Source: Closterium sp. NIES-65
Taxonomy: Eukaryota > Streptophyta > Zygnematophyceae > Desmidiales > Closteriaceae
Length of the DNA stretch: 64,000 nucleotides
Direction: 5' to 3'
NCBI GenBank assembly: GCA_948144175.1
Contig: CANXME010000095.1
Coordinates: 868,001-932,000, forward strand
Position numbers and translations under genes: made by a program. The notes beneath the pieces were generated by a model. That model was not told where the DNA came from. It did not search any database and worked only from the letters and a program-made list of their open reading frames with translations. Within the stretch, counting starts at the first letter, position 1. The number at the start of each line of letters is the position of its first letter. Of the stretch, positions 41,371-62,800 are shown piece by piece.

Positions 41371-44300
41371 CGAGACTGCCTGCTCGCCCAACCACACCGA
41401 CCCTCACCGAGTCACAGTACCGATTCACGCCATCGATCGGGCTCGGACGAATAAGGAGGGTACAGCGACGGATTGCCCGGTACTGATCTACGGGAAAATA
41501 CAGGGAGCAGCAGTGAAAATCTTCATTGACGGAGGGGCAAGTCACAGCTTAGTTAATACTGCAACCGCACGGAGATTACAGTTAATACTTAACCGATGTT
41601 TACCTGAGATAGATGCACGCTTAGTCGACGGCACGCCATTGGCCATACGAGAAAAAGTGGAGCGAGTAAAAGTCCGCTGCGGGGGAAACTTCGGGTTTAC
41701 ACAGGAAATGCTCGCAACGACGCTGGATGGGCACGACATTTTACTGGGACGTGATTGGCTGCGACGGTACAACCCACGGATCGACTGGACGACGGGGAGC
41801 TGCACAGTGCGAAGTAGCGGTAACTGGGTCGTCCTACCTCGCTGGCGGCCACCCGAATCTTCGACAGTCCAGGTCAACGCCATCACGATGAAACGGGCTG
41901 TCGCTGTTGGAGCCGACGTGTACGCAGTGGATATCGCAGTGGTAGAAAAAGACGAGCAGCAGAATGATTTAAAGAAACTGCTAGCAGCCGTACCGACCGA
42001 ATTACAGACACTACTGAAACGGTTCCCGGGGATATTTCCGGATGATTTACCACAGGGACTGCCACCTCAGCGAGCGCACGACCACAGGATCGAGCTAGAA
42101 CCGGGGGCACAGCCAACAGTACAGCGGCAATTTCGACTGACACAGCCCGAGCTCGACGAGTTAAGGAAGCAGTTAGATTACCTGTTAGAGAAGCAGTTTA
42201 TTCGACCAAGCTCGTCACCGTTCGCCGCACCCATACTGTTCACACCGAAAAAAGACGGAGGTTTTCGCATGTGCATCGACTACCGAGCGCTTAACCGAGT
42301 AACAGTCAAATCGCGATACCCCATCCCCCGCGCCGACGAACTGATTGACCAATTGCGAACAGCACGTGTCTTTTCGAAAATAGATTTACGGGGAGGTTAC
42401 CATCAGATTCGGGTCGAACCATCGGACTGCGCAAAAACAGCATTTAGGACTAGGTACGGGTCATTCGAGTATACAGTAATGCCTTTCGGGTTGACGAACG
42501 CGCCTGCGACTTTTCAGATGACCATGAACGAGGCGTTTAGACCACTTTTAGATAAATGCGTGATCGTTTACCTCGACGATATCCTCGTTTACAGTCGGGA
42601 TAAGCAGCAACACTTAGCAGATCTTGAAGCAGTTTTTAAGGTTTTAGAGGAACATCGGCTGCTCACCAAGGGCTCCAAGTGCGAGTTTTTTAGGGATAGG
42701 CTAGAGTTTTTAGGTCACGTCATTTCCGAGGCTGGGGTTGAGATCGACCCAAAGAAGCTGGATACGGTAAAAGCGTGGCGCCCCCCGACAAACATCACGG
42801 AACTGCAGAGTTTTTTAGGGTTTGTTAATTACGTTCGACGGTTCGTGCCCGACATGGCACGTTTAACAGCCCCACTGACTGATTTACTGCGTAAGGGGGT
42901 CGCTTTTACGTGGGGGGAGAAAGAGCATGCTGCCTTCTCTGCCCTAAAAAACGTCCTCTGTTCACCACCCGTTCTACGTATCGCTGATCCCCACCGCCCT
43001 TTCGAAGTGGTTACCGACGCAAGTGACATCGCCATCGGAGCTGTACTGTTACAGGACTTCGGCAACGGCCTCCAACCCATCGCCTACGAATCACGCAAAC
43101 TACATCCGCCTGAGCGAAATTACCCGATACACGACCGCGAAATGCTCGCGATCGTGCATGCATTCAAAGTTTGGCGCTGCTACTTGACTGGCGCAGACGT
43201 GACAGTACGGACAGACCACCGATCTCTACAGTACCTCCGCGCACAGCCCCACCTCAACCCACGACAGATTCGATGGCTCGATTTCCTCGAGTCGAATTTT
43301 CACTATACGGTCACATACAAAAAAGGAGCATCGAATATCGCCAACGCACTGACCCACCCCACTGCCCAGATCCACGCGATACTACTCGCCCAGACCAGCC
43401 CACTGCTTACCGGCCTATTTACCCACGGATATCAAACAGACTCGTTCTTTACAGGAGGCAACTCACAGCAATTCGCAGCGGCAAAAGGAGTCTATTACGT
43501 AAAAACAGGAACCGACCGCATCTGGGTACCGGGATACACACTACTGCGGGAACTACTGTTACAGGAAGCACACGACGGAGTTACCTCGGGACATTTCGGG
43601 GTAGAAAAAACACGGCAGCAGCTGCAGCGGTACTACTACTGGCCAGAAATGTTGACCGATGTGCAACGACACGTGGCATCGTGTCCCACTTGCCAGCTCA
43701 TGAAGTCAAGCAGGAAGCGACCAGCGGGGCAATTACAACCCATCCCGCCTCCAGAGCGTGCTTGGCAGCAGGTAACGATGGACTTCGTCACGGGGTTACC
43801 AGCTGGGGCGAGTGGGAACGACGCGATCCTGGTCGTCGTCGATCGACTAACGAAAATGGCTCATTTCGCAGCATGCAGGAAATCCATCACAGCCGAAGAA
43901 ACCGCCCGACTATTCATCTCCACCGTCGTACGACTGCACGGGATACCCGCGTCGATCATCAGCGACAGGGACACGAAATTTACCAGCAACTTCTGGCGGA
44001 ACCTGTGGCAGCAGTTCGGCACGCGCTTACAGTTCAGTTCATCCTATCACCACGAAACCGACGGACAGGCGGAACGGACAAATCAGACCATGGAGCAGCT
44101 GATTCGAGCCACGTGCGACGACCCGAATACGTGGGAACAGCAGCTGCCACTTATCGAGTTCGCATACAATAACGCACCATCAGCCACGACGCAACAGTCG
44201 CCGTTTTATTTGAATTTCGGACAGGAACCAACAGTACCCATGACACCGAATCCCGACAACCCAGTCCCACGAGCACAACAGTTCGCCGAGATTCTGCAAG

Positions 44301-44839
44301 CAGCACGGACCAGGGCAGCAGAAGCAATCAAAAAATCAAACATCATCGCTAAACGTAACGCCGATCGACATCGCAGACCCGTTACGTATCAGCCCGACGA
44401 CCTCGTATTACTCGACACTCAGAATCTTCGCCTGCCCATCACTCCAAAACTTCGCCCCCGGTATTGTGGGCCATTCCGCATCAGCCACATGATCACACCC
44501 GTCACCGCCCACCTCCTCCTCCCTGCTGACTGGTACGTCAGCCCGTCATTCCACGTCAGCCTACTTCGCCCTTACATCCCATCCACGAGCCAACTGCCAC
44601 GAAATCGCCCAGCCAGCATGACACGTCCCCCAACCGAACCACTCATCACCCCTGAAAAAATCCTCAGCCACCGAGTCCGCGACCCTCGGGGAGCCCGAAG
44701 GATAGAGTTCCTAATTCGCTGGAAGGACCGAACGCCCACAGAAGACAACTGGGTCCCCCTGGATAAAATTGAGAACCACCCTGTCTTCCCCGAGTATCTG
44801 CGAAGCCGAAATTTCCGCGACGTCCATGCGCTCTCGTAA
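41336..44839 (+). CDS. Chromovirus Pol (protease, RT, RNase H, integrase, chromodomain), frameshift-expressed
   Basis: The pol frame is -1 to gag and is given here from the first codon after the shift site: 1168 codons, no internal stop. Protease has FIDGGASHSL, where the usual DSGA/DTGA reads DGGA. RT has CIDYRALNRVT, SKIDLRGGYHQIR, MPFGLTNAPATFQ and VYLDDILVYS. RNase H has VVTDASDIAIGAVLLQ and TDHRSLQYLR. Integrase has a GHFGVEKT...CPTCQ zinc region, MDFVTGLP, ISDRDTKFTS and HHETDGQAERTN. The C-terminus has a chromodomain (IEFLIRWKDRTPTEDNWVPL), which defines a chromovirus and in the family guides integration to marked chromatin. Pol looks intact, but normal expression needs an upstream Gag start that copia-2 has separated. 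Confidence 0.93.
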   Translation, partial: RQQSVEVGPTTDETACSPNHTDPHRVTVPIHAIDRARTNKEGTATDCPVLIYGKIQGAAVKIFIDGGASHSLVNTATARRLQLILNRCLPEIDARLVDGTPLAIREKVERVKVRCGGNFGFTQEMLATTLDGHDILLGRDWLRRYNPRIDWTTGSCTVRSSGNWVVLPRWRPPESSTVQVNAITMKRAVAVGADVYAVDIAVVEKDEQQNDLKKLLAAVPTELQTLLKRFPGIFPDDLPQGLPPQRAHDHRIELEPGAQPTVQRQFRLTQPELDELRKQLDYLLEKQFIRPSSSPFAAPILFTPKKDGGFRMCIDYRALNRVTVKSRYPIPRADELIDQLRTARVFSKIDLRGGYHQIRVEPSDCAKTAFRTRYGSFEYTVMPFGLTNAPATFQMTMNEAFRPLLDKCVIVYLDDILVYSRDKQQHLADLEAVFKVLEEHRLLTKGSKCEFFRDRLEFLGHVISEAGVEIDPKKLDTVKAWRPPTNITELQSFLGFVNYVRRFVPDMARLTAPLTDLLRKGVAFTWGEKEHAAFSALKNVLCSPPVLRIADPHRPFEVVTDASDIAIGAVLLQDFGNGLQPIAYESRKLHPPERNYPIHDREMLAIVHAFKVWRCYLTGADVTVRTDHRSLQYLRAQPHLNPRQIRWLDFLESNFHYTVTYKKGASNIANALTHPTAQIHAILLAQTSPLLTGLFTHGYQTDSFFTGGNSQQFAAAKGVYYVKTGTDRIWVPGYTLLRELLLQEAHDGVTSGHFGVEKTRQQLQRYYYWPEMLTDVQRHVASCPTCQLMKSSRKRPAGQLQPIPPPERAWQQVTMDFVTGLPAGASGNDAILVVVDRLTKMAHFAACRKSITAEETARLFISTVVRLHGIPASIISDRDTKFTSNFWRNLWQQFGTRLQFSSSYHHETDGQAERTNQTMEQLIRATCDDPNTWEQQLPLIEFAYNNAPSATTQQSPFYLNFGQEPTVPMTPNPDNPVPRAQQFAEILQAARTRAAEAIKKSNIIAKRNADRHRRPVTYQPDDLVLLDTQNLRLPITPKLRPRYCGPFRISHMITPVTAHLLLPADWYVSPSFHVSLLRPYIPSTSQLPRNRPASMTRPPTEPLITPEKILSHRVRDPRGARRIEFLIRWKDRTPTEDNWVPLDKIENHPVFPEYLRSRNFRDVHALS

Positions 44840-44850
44840 GAGGGGCCTCC

Positions 44851-44866
44851 TTGGGGAGGGGGGTAG
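44851..44866 (+). promoter_or_regulatory. Chromovirus polypurine tract
   Basis: ttggggaggggggtag ends exactly at the 3' LTR start, as expected for the plus-strand primer. Confidence 0.85.
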
Positions 44867-45209
44867 TGTAAGGAAATTCCCTTTTCCTTACTTCGCGTCC
44901 CTGCTCAACGCGTACGTCACTGTAGCACCTCAGTCAGCACCGTTACCACTCACGACCATCGCATCATTCATTATCCCGCCCTCTTCGCACATCGCATCCC
45001 GACCTCACGGCTCGGCTGGTAACCCGCGCTCCGGGCCTACGCTTCGACACTTTCCCAACCTCAGCCCCAGGCTCGTCGCGCGACAACCACAGTCCATTAC
45101 CGTTACCACTATTGTTTCGCTATATAATCCTTCGCTCATGCCTTCGCTCATTGTACTCTTTGCTTCGATAGTGCAATTCTCGCTCGTTCACTCAATTGCA
45201 CTCGTAACA
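44867..45209 (+). repeat. Chromovirus 3' LTR
   Basis: 343 bp, two differences from the 5' copy, followed by the tgcag target duplication. Confidence 0.96.
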
Positions 45210-45567
45210 TGCAGCAAAGCTTGAAATGCATCACCAATTACTAAGGCGTGCATCCAAAATCCAAATTATGCTGCTGCTGATGCAGCAAAACAAAACTGTA
45301 TCATCAAATACATGTAAATGCTGGTTGTTAGGCACCTTGGATACATCGGCAACAACCTGTGTAAACAGCCCGTGTGACGTACGGTATACTGAATGAAGTG
45401 TGGAGGGAAATTTGTATTTTGTTACATTGGCATTCACACAACGGCACCAGCAGAGCGGTCTGCATGTTAGCCACTGAGACACTTTTATGACATTCTTGGT
45501 CATGGTATGTCATGCACTTAGACCAGACCGAGTGTGCTGCGTAGCCCGTCTTCTCTTGTGATAGCTT
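45210..45567 (-). other. Presumed 3' UTR and downstream flank of RanGAP
   Basis: Lies between the chromovirus and the RanGAP stop codon. No ORF or repeat of note. Confidence 0.45.
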
Positions 45568-57237
<11,670 letters not shown>

Positions 57238-58131
57238 ATCCTCGTTACAAGATCGGACGAGTAAAATTAACTGTACTTTATGAACGGAGTGATCGACACG
57301 AAAAATCTGCACGTGTTGAAAGGCAGACTAAGGGTAATCCTCGCGACGAGAGGCGAAGAAGCCAATGAACTGGAGGCAATGTGGGTCGAGAGATTCGACC
57401 CTTGTGGTGAGATGTGAACGAAGGAAGGAGAGGACAGGTCGTGGATCAAGAAAAATAGTTTTTTAGGAACTTTCAAGGTTTGGCAGGACCAGGAAATTAC
57501 AGAACGTTGGATCAGAGTCACGACTAGGGCGTATCTGTAAAGTTTCGGATTGAGGCTCTCAGCCCGTAATTCCTTGTGCACTGTTACCAAAAAGTACGCG
57601 AGACCAGCCGCATACTCTTCTGATTCGCATTTCAAACTGAAATTCCAAATGATACGAGCTCAAACGAATGCGTTCTCCAGATCCCTTTTCAAGCTGACGC
57701 GACCCCCAAGGTGCTGGCGGGAAGCTGACAAGATCGGGTGATTCGTAAGAGGGTCCATGAAATATACGGTAAGAGAAAAGAACTAGAATACACGGCACTT
57801 TATTATATGTAGAGTATCAGACTATTTGCTGCAAAAAATAACGTCCACACGAAGTTTCCAAAACAGATTTTCAACACTCGCAACCACTCATGGACAAATG
57901 TGCCGCTGTTAATCGATTTGCAGCCAGTACAGACCAGTATCGTGCAGCTTATAGAGCCTGGACTACAAAGCAGTGTGATTGCAATGTTGTTAATCGAATC
58001 ATATCTAATACATATATTAGAAAAGGTGAATCTAGCATAATCTGGGCAGAGCCCCAGAAAGGGCCTACATGCTCTCTATTGAATGAGCACAATCATACAC
58101 TCTCCAAATGTTGGGGTAGAACCACCCAGCC
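57238..58131. other. RanGAP upstream region
   Basis: Presumed RanGAP promoter and 5' UTR, with AT-richer sequence from about 57280. No gene seen. The last five bases (cagcc) are the left target duplication of the TRIM. Confidence 0.45.
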
Positions 58132-58475
58132 TGTCAGAATCCCAACCACTAGACCATTGGGATAAAATGACTTGTTAAGTAGCAGGTCAGTGAGCCCATA
58201 AACCCCCAGGACAACGAGCCTGTAACCCTTCCCTAGGATCAATCGGGGATCACCAGTGGACATCTAACACCCCCCGCACTGGGATGCCCGAACTGCACAC
58301 ACTAGGATTCGAACGCGAGACCTTCGCTCTGATACCATGTCAGAATCCCAACCACTAGACCATTGGGATAAAAGAGCTTGTAAAGTAGCGGGTCAGTGCG
58401 CCCATAACCTCCCAGGACAACGAGTCTGTAACCCTTCCATAGGATCAATCGGGGATCACCAGTAGATTTCTAACA
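58132..58475 (-). mobile_element. TRIM (terminal-repeat retrotransposon in miniature)
   Basis: Two 138-bp TG...CA direct repeats (58132-58269 and 58338-58475, about 9% different by eye) enclose only 68 bp. On the minus strand TGGTATCAGAGC (58326-58337), an exact initiator-Met primer-binding site, follows the 5' LTR, and GTGCGGGGGG abuts the 3' LTR as a polypurine tract. The 5-bp duplication cagcc flanks it (58127-58131 and 58476-58480). It codes for nothing, so any retrotransposition would be in trans. Confidence 0.95.
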
Positions 58476-58481
58476 CAGCCT

Positions 58482-58659
58482 TGTTAAAATAGTAGACAGA
58501 AGTAGGAGCCATAGCTAGGAGAGTCCTAGCTAGGCAAGAGACAGTTTAGGCAAAAGAGAGGATTGCACTAGCAAGAATGAGGATACAAATAGCATACCCT
58601 AGAAGGGTTGTACTCGCTATAGAGCACCCCACTACAGGCTAGAGCATAACATTCTGACA
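58482..58659 (-). mobile_element. Solo copia-type LTR
   Basis: 178 bp starting TGTTAAAATAG and ending ATTCTGACA, flanked by agcct on both sides (58477-58481 and 58660-58664). Its right half resembles the copia LTRs in this window (accctagaa, then ccccactac and a tgaca end). A clean target duplication without an internal region indicates LTR-LTR recombination. Confidence 0.8.
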
Positions 58660-58664
58660 AGCCT

Positions 58665-59009
58665 AACATTACCGTACCAATGTTTGTTACAAATGCTGCG
58701 ATCAAAGGTTGATCGTCCGTAGGATCACCTCAGGAAGGTTGGCACACAGTTGATTGGTAGTGGTGGGCCCTTGAGCTCAATTCAGAGTTAATGAAAAATG
58801 ATTGAGATGATTAGTACATGCAAATATAAGCATATAAATAAAAGTATAGGGTGGGATACAGAACGACCTTGCTAGCCATGTACTCGAGTACATTCCCTTA
58901 TTGCATCGAAATCCAACCGTGCGACTCCAGACAGTTGTGAATTGCTCGGGCAGAATCCTCGCCACTGCTGCTGCCTGATGCTGCCTATCATGACGGCCCA
59001 AATGTTTCG
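58665..59009. other. Spacer between solo LTR and copia-3
   Basis: No gene or clear repeat. It contains ggtagtggtgggccc, the reverse complement of a copia-3 leader segment (59178-59192), so it may be remnant leader of an older element. Confidence 0.35.
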
Positions 59010-59141
59010 TGTCAAACATTATATATGTTCTGCTTGTTTATGCTACAGTGGGTTAGCCTATAGGGGGTACACAATTCTAGGGCTAGGTACTTGTACTGTT
59101 TTCGCTGTTAGTTCATCCATTCCTGTTCATTCATTTCAACA
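59010..59141 (+). repeat. copia-3 5' LTR
   Basis: TGTCAAACATT to TTTCAACA. Aligns with the reverse complement of the copia-2 LTR over its length. Confidence 0.85.
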
Positions 59142-59153
59142 AGGTATAGAGCA

Positions 59154-59169
59154 GGTCCTTCCTAGGACC
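59154..59169 (+). promoter_or_regulatory. Hairpin next to the copia-3 primer-binding site
   Basis: ggtcct and aggacc flank tcct, followed by a T run and gggcccacc, as in copia-2. Confidence 0.65.
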
Positions 59170-59204
59170 GATTTTTTAGGGCCCACCACTACCTACCTAC
59201 CTGC

Positions 59205-59660
59205 ACCCTAGGGCGCCTCGGTTTTCACGGCCCTCTAAGGCCCCGTGACCCGCGACCTGCCCCTTAGCGACCCGCGACCCGCCCCTTAAGGCCCCTTCGG
59301 CCCACGCGCTTGCCCCTTACGGCCCCGCACTCGCCCCTTTACGGCCCCGCGCTCGCCCCTAGAGGCCTCGAACGGCCCACGCGCTCGCCCCTAGCGGCCC
59401 CTGTCGGCCCCGCGATCGCCCCTAACGGCCCTGTCGGCCCCGCGCTCACCTCCCTAGAGGCCCCGAAAGGCCCCGTCGGCCCCGCGCTCACCTCCCTAGA
59501 GGCCCCTTACGGCCCCGTCGGTCCCGCGCTCACCTCCCTAGAGGCCCCGAACGGCCCCGTCGGCCCCTAAAGGTCCCTTTACGGCCCCGCGCTCACCTCC
59601 CTAGAGGCCCCGAACGGCCGCGTCGGTCCCGCGCTCACCGCCCCTAGAGGCCCCGAACGG
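59205..59660. repeat. GC-rich minisatellite in the copia-3 leader
   Basis: About ten imperfect units with cctagaggccccgaacggcc and cccgcgctcacct, between primer-binding site and gag. Confidence 0.93.
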
Positions 59661-59845
59661 CCCGTGACCGCCACAGCCCAGGATCGAACCGAGCCGCCCA
59701 GGACCAAACCGAGCCGCGCGACCCGAGCCGAGCCACGCGATCCGAACCGAACCGCGCCGCCCCACCCGAGCCACGCCGCCCTACCTAAACCGAGCCGCCC
59801 TACCTGCTTCATCCTCCTACTCCTACTGCTACTCCTACTGCTCCT

Positions 59846-62800
59846 ATGGCTAGCCCATAGGTGCTAGTTTTCGATGCTGAGGGCCGCCCAGTGAAGTTTG
59901 ACACCTGGCTAGACGACCTGCACCTCTATCTACAACTCACAGCCAAGGACGACATCTCACTGTATGACCACGCCCTAGGCTATGTCACTGCCCCTGCTGC
60001 TACTGCTGACAGCACTGCCCGCTCACAGTGGCAGACTCGTGATGCCCACGCTCGCTTCGCTATTCGCAACTCCCTGCCGATAAACGAGCGCGAGCACTTT
60101 GGCCAGCACAAGACTGCACAGGCACTGTACACAGCTCTCGTTGCTCGCTACTCCTCACCTGCCTCTGCCACGCTAGGCCGTCTCTCCCTCCCCTACCTGT
60201 TTCCCGACCTGGCCTCATTCCACACAGTCGCTGACCTCATCACGCACCTCCGTACTAGTGAGGCCCGCTTCCGTGCCGCCATGCCTGATGAGTTCCTTGC
60301 CACGCACCCCCCCCCACTCTGGCTCACTCTCTACCACCTAGTCACCCGCCTCCCTGACACTCTGCGTGCTGTCAGGGATCACTTCCTAATTCGCTGCCCC
60401 ACTGAGCTCACCATTGCCCTCCTCGAGAAGGAACTGCTTGCAGCTGAGGCTAGCATCGTAGCTGTAGGTGCCTCTCATGGCGAACCCCGTACCCCGTTCT
60501 TTGAGGGGTGTTCTCCTTCCCCCCTTCTTCCCTCTGTCGCCTCTGGTGCTGCTGTCGACCTCCTTGGTGGGGAGAAGGTCGGTCTGCGTCTGCTTCGAGC
60601 GAGTGCCGCAGCGGCAAGGGGAAAGGGGGCAAGGGAGGAGGTGGTGACGGCGGGGGAGGCGGTGGTGGGGGTGGTGGCGGCGGTTGGGGTGGTGGTGGGA
60701 CTGGTGGGGCTAGTGGTAGCGGTGGGGGTGGTGGTGGCAGCGGTGGGGGAGGTGGCAGGGGCGGAGGCGGTGGTGGGGGTGGCGGTGGACGCGGCGGCGG
60801 CAGGGGTTGGGGTGGTCGAGGAGGTGGCGGCGGCGGTGGTGGTCGTGGAGGCGCTGGCGGTGGCTAGGGCCAGCAGCACACTCCGTCGCCCCAGGAGGTC
60901 CGTGAGTGGTACTCACATTATGGGGGGGGGGGGGGGGGGGGGGGTGGCTTTAGCTGCACGTACGTCATTCGCACGGGTGACCGCACTGGTCAGCCGTGTG
61001 GGGGACCGCACGCCACACAGCGCTGCTTCGCTCGTCTCAACGATGCTTGGCGTGTTCAGTTCCCTCAGGCCACTGAGCTGCCCCGCTGGGTTGATCTCCT
61101 GAGGAAGGGGATTGATATCTATGCTCTAGACTTTGATGCTATTCTATCTGCTATGTATGTGATGTCTACTAGTGGAGAGGGTGCTGAGTACCTGTGTGTG
61201 CCGCCCGACCCGGGCATTAGGTCTAGAGCGTCTGCCGCTCCAGGTACTCGCGTGTCTGCTACCCTAGGTACTGGTGAGGCAACTGCTCTAGATGCTTTTG
61301 CGTCTGCCCCCCCTGGTAATGAGTCGACTGCAGCACTACACACCTTCACACTGGACTCAGGTGCTTCTCGCTGCTTCTTTCGTGACCGCACTGCCCTTGA
61401 GCCGCTTGCTCGGCCAGTTGCTGTCTCCCTCGCTGACCCCTCTGGGGTTCCGGTCATTGCGACCTCCTCCACTTTCCTTCCCTGTCCTACGGTCCTGTCG
61501 GGCACACTATCAGGTCTCCACCTCCCCTCGTTCTCTACGAACCAGGTGGCAGGATGTGCGCTCCAGGACGGGGGTGTTCACCAGTTCACCCCTGCCTACG
61601 AGCGCGTGACACACTGCACGTGTGCTCGTACGGGCCGTCACTTGGCTACCTTCACTCGGCAGCCGGGGTCCGACCTGTACACACTGACCACTGAGTCCCC
61701 TCAGGTCGCAGCGTCTGCGTCTGCGTCTGCGTCCGCGTCAGGTCAGCTGTCGGCCCCCTGCTCGTTTCGCTCTTTGGCACACGAGACTGTCCTCTGGCAC
61801 CACCGCCTTGGTCACCCGTTTGTGCAGCGGCTTCGTGCCATGCACTCCCGGTACCTTGTCTCTGGCCTTCCCAAGGTCCTTCCTCCCCTCCCTCCCTCAC
61901 CTGCTCCTCCCTGTCTTCCCTGTGTCGAGGGGCGGCAGTGCGCCGCTCCTCACTCCTCCTTGTTTCCCCCGACAACTGCTCCCTTGCAGACGCTCCACAT
62001 GGAAGTGTGGGGCCCAGCCCGCGTCCGTGGTCAGGGTCAGGAGAGGTACTTCCTGATAGTTGTTGACGACTACTCGCGCTACACCATGGTCTTCCCCTTG
62101 CGCACCAAGGGTGAGGTCCCTGATGTCTTGATCCCTTGGATCCGCAGAGCCCGTCTCCAGCTCAGCGAGCGTTTCCCTCGGACTTTCTTGTCCTGCGCTA
62201 GCACTCTGACAGAGGTGGTAAGTTCTCCTTCGACCTCTTGGCAGCCTACTGTGCAGAGCATGGCATTGAGCAGTCGTTCACGCATCCGGCCTCACCACAG
62301 CAGAATGGGGTTGCGGAGCGCCGCATTGGCCTGGTCATGGAGGTCGCGGCTAGTGCTGAGGACCCGGACGCTGGTGGTGTTGCTGGTGCTGAGGACCCAG
62401 GCGTTGGAGCTCCGGCTGGTGCTTAGGACCCGGACGTTGGTGCTACTGCTTGTACTGCGGACCCGGGCGCTGGGGCTGCGGCTGGTGCTGAGGACCCGGG
62501 AGTTGGAGCTGCTGCTGTTGCTGAGGACCCTGGTTCTGGAGTCTCTGCACGGTCGCGGCCGTACTTCGTTCTGCTCCTTCAACAGGTTCTTGGTCAGCTC
62601 CCTCCTCCTTGTCCTGCGTCCTCTCTTCCTGCTCTTACTGACTCGGGGTCAGACTCCCTTCGTGCTGCCAGTCCTACTGTCACGCGTCTCCTGGCTACTG
62701 TTGTCACTGACCCTTCCTTTGAGTCCGCTGCTGCGTCTGCCTTAGTTGCTGAGCTTGTCGACTTTGCTGCTCGCTCTCGTCTAGACTACGCTGCTAGCCT

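Larger units (their letters stand above)
32188..45209 (+). mobile_element. Ty3/gypsy chromovirus, disrupted by a nested copia element
   Basis: Two 343-bp LTRs (32188-32530 and 44867-45209) differ at two positions that I can see and are flanked by the 5-bp duplication tgcag (32183-32187 and 45210-45214). Without the nested copia-2 the element is about 5.56 kb. It has gag, then protease, RT, RNase H, integrase and a C-terminal chromodomain, with integrase after RT (Ty3 order). Low LTR divergence means recent insertion. Copia-2 later broke gag, so this copy can no longer make intact Gag. Confidence 0.96.

Noticed and set aside
60508-60867. Glycine-rich frame as a separate gene.
   Set aside because: It is the poly-Gly part of the broken copia-3 gag, aligned with the same part of copia-2.
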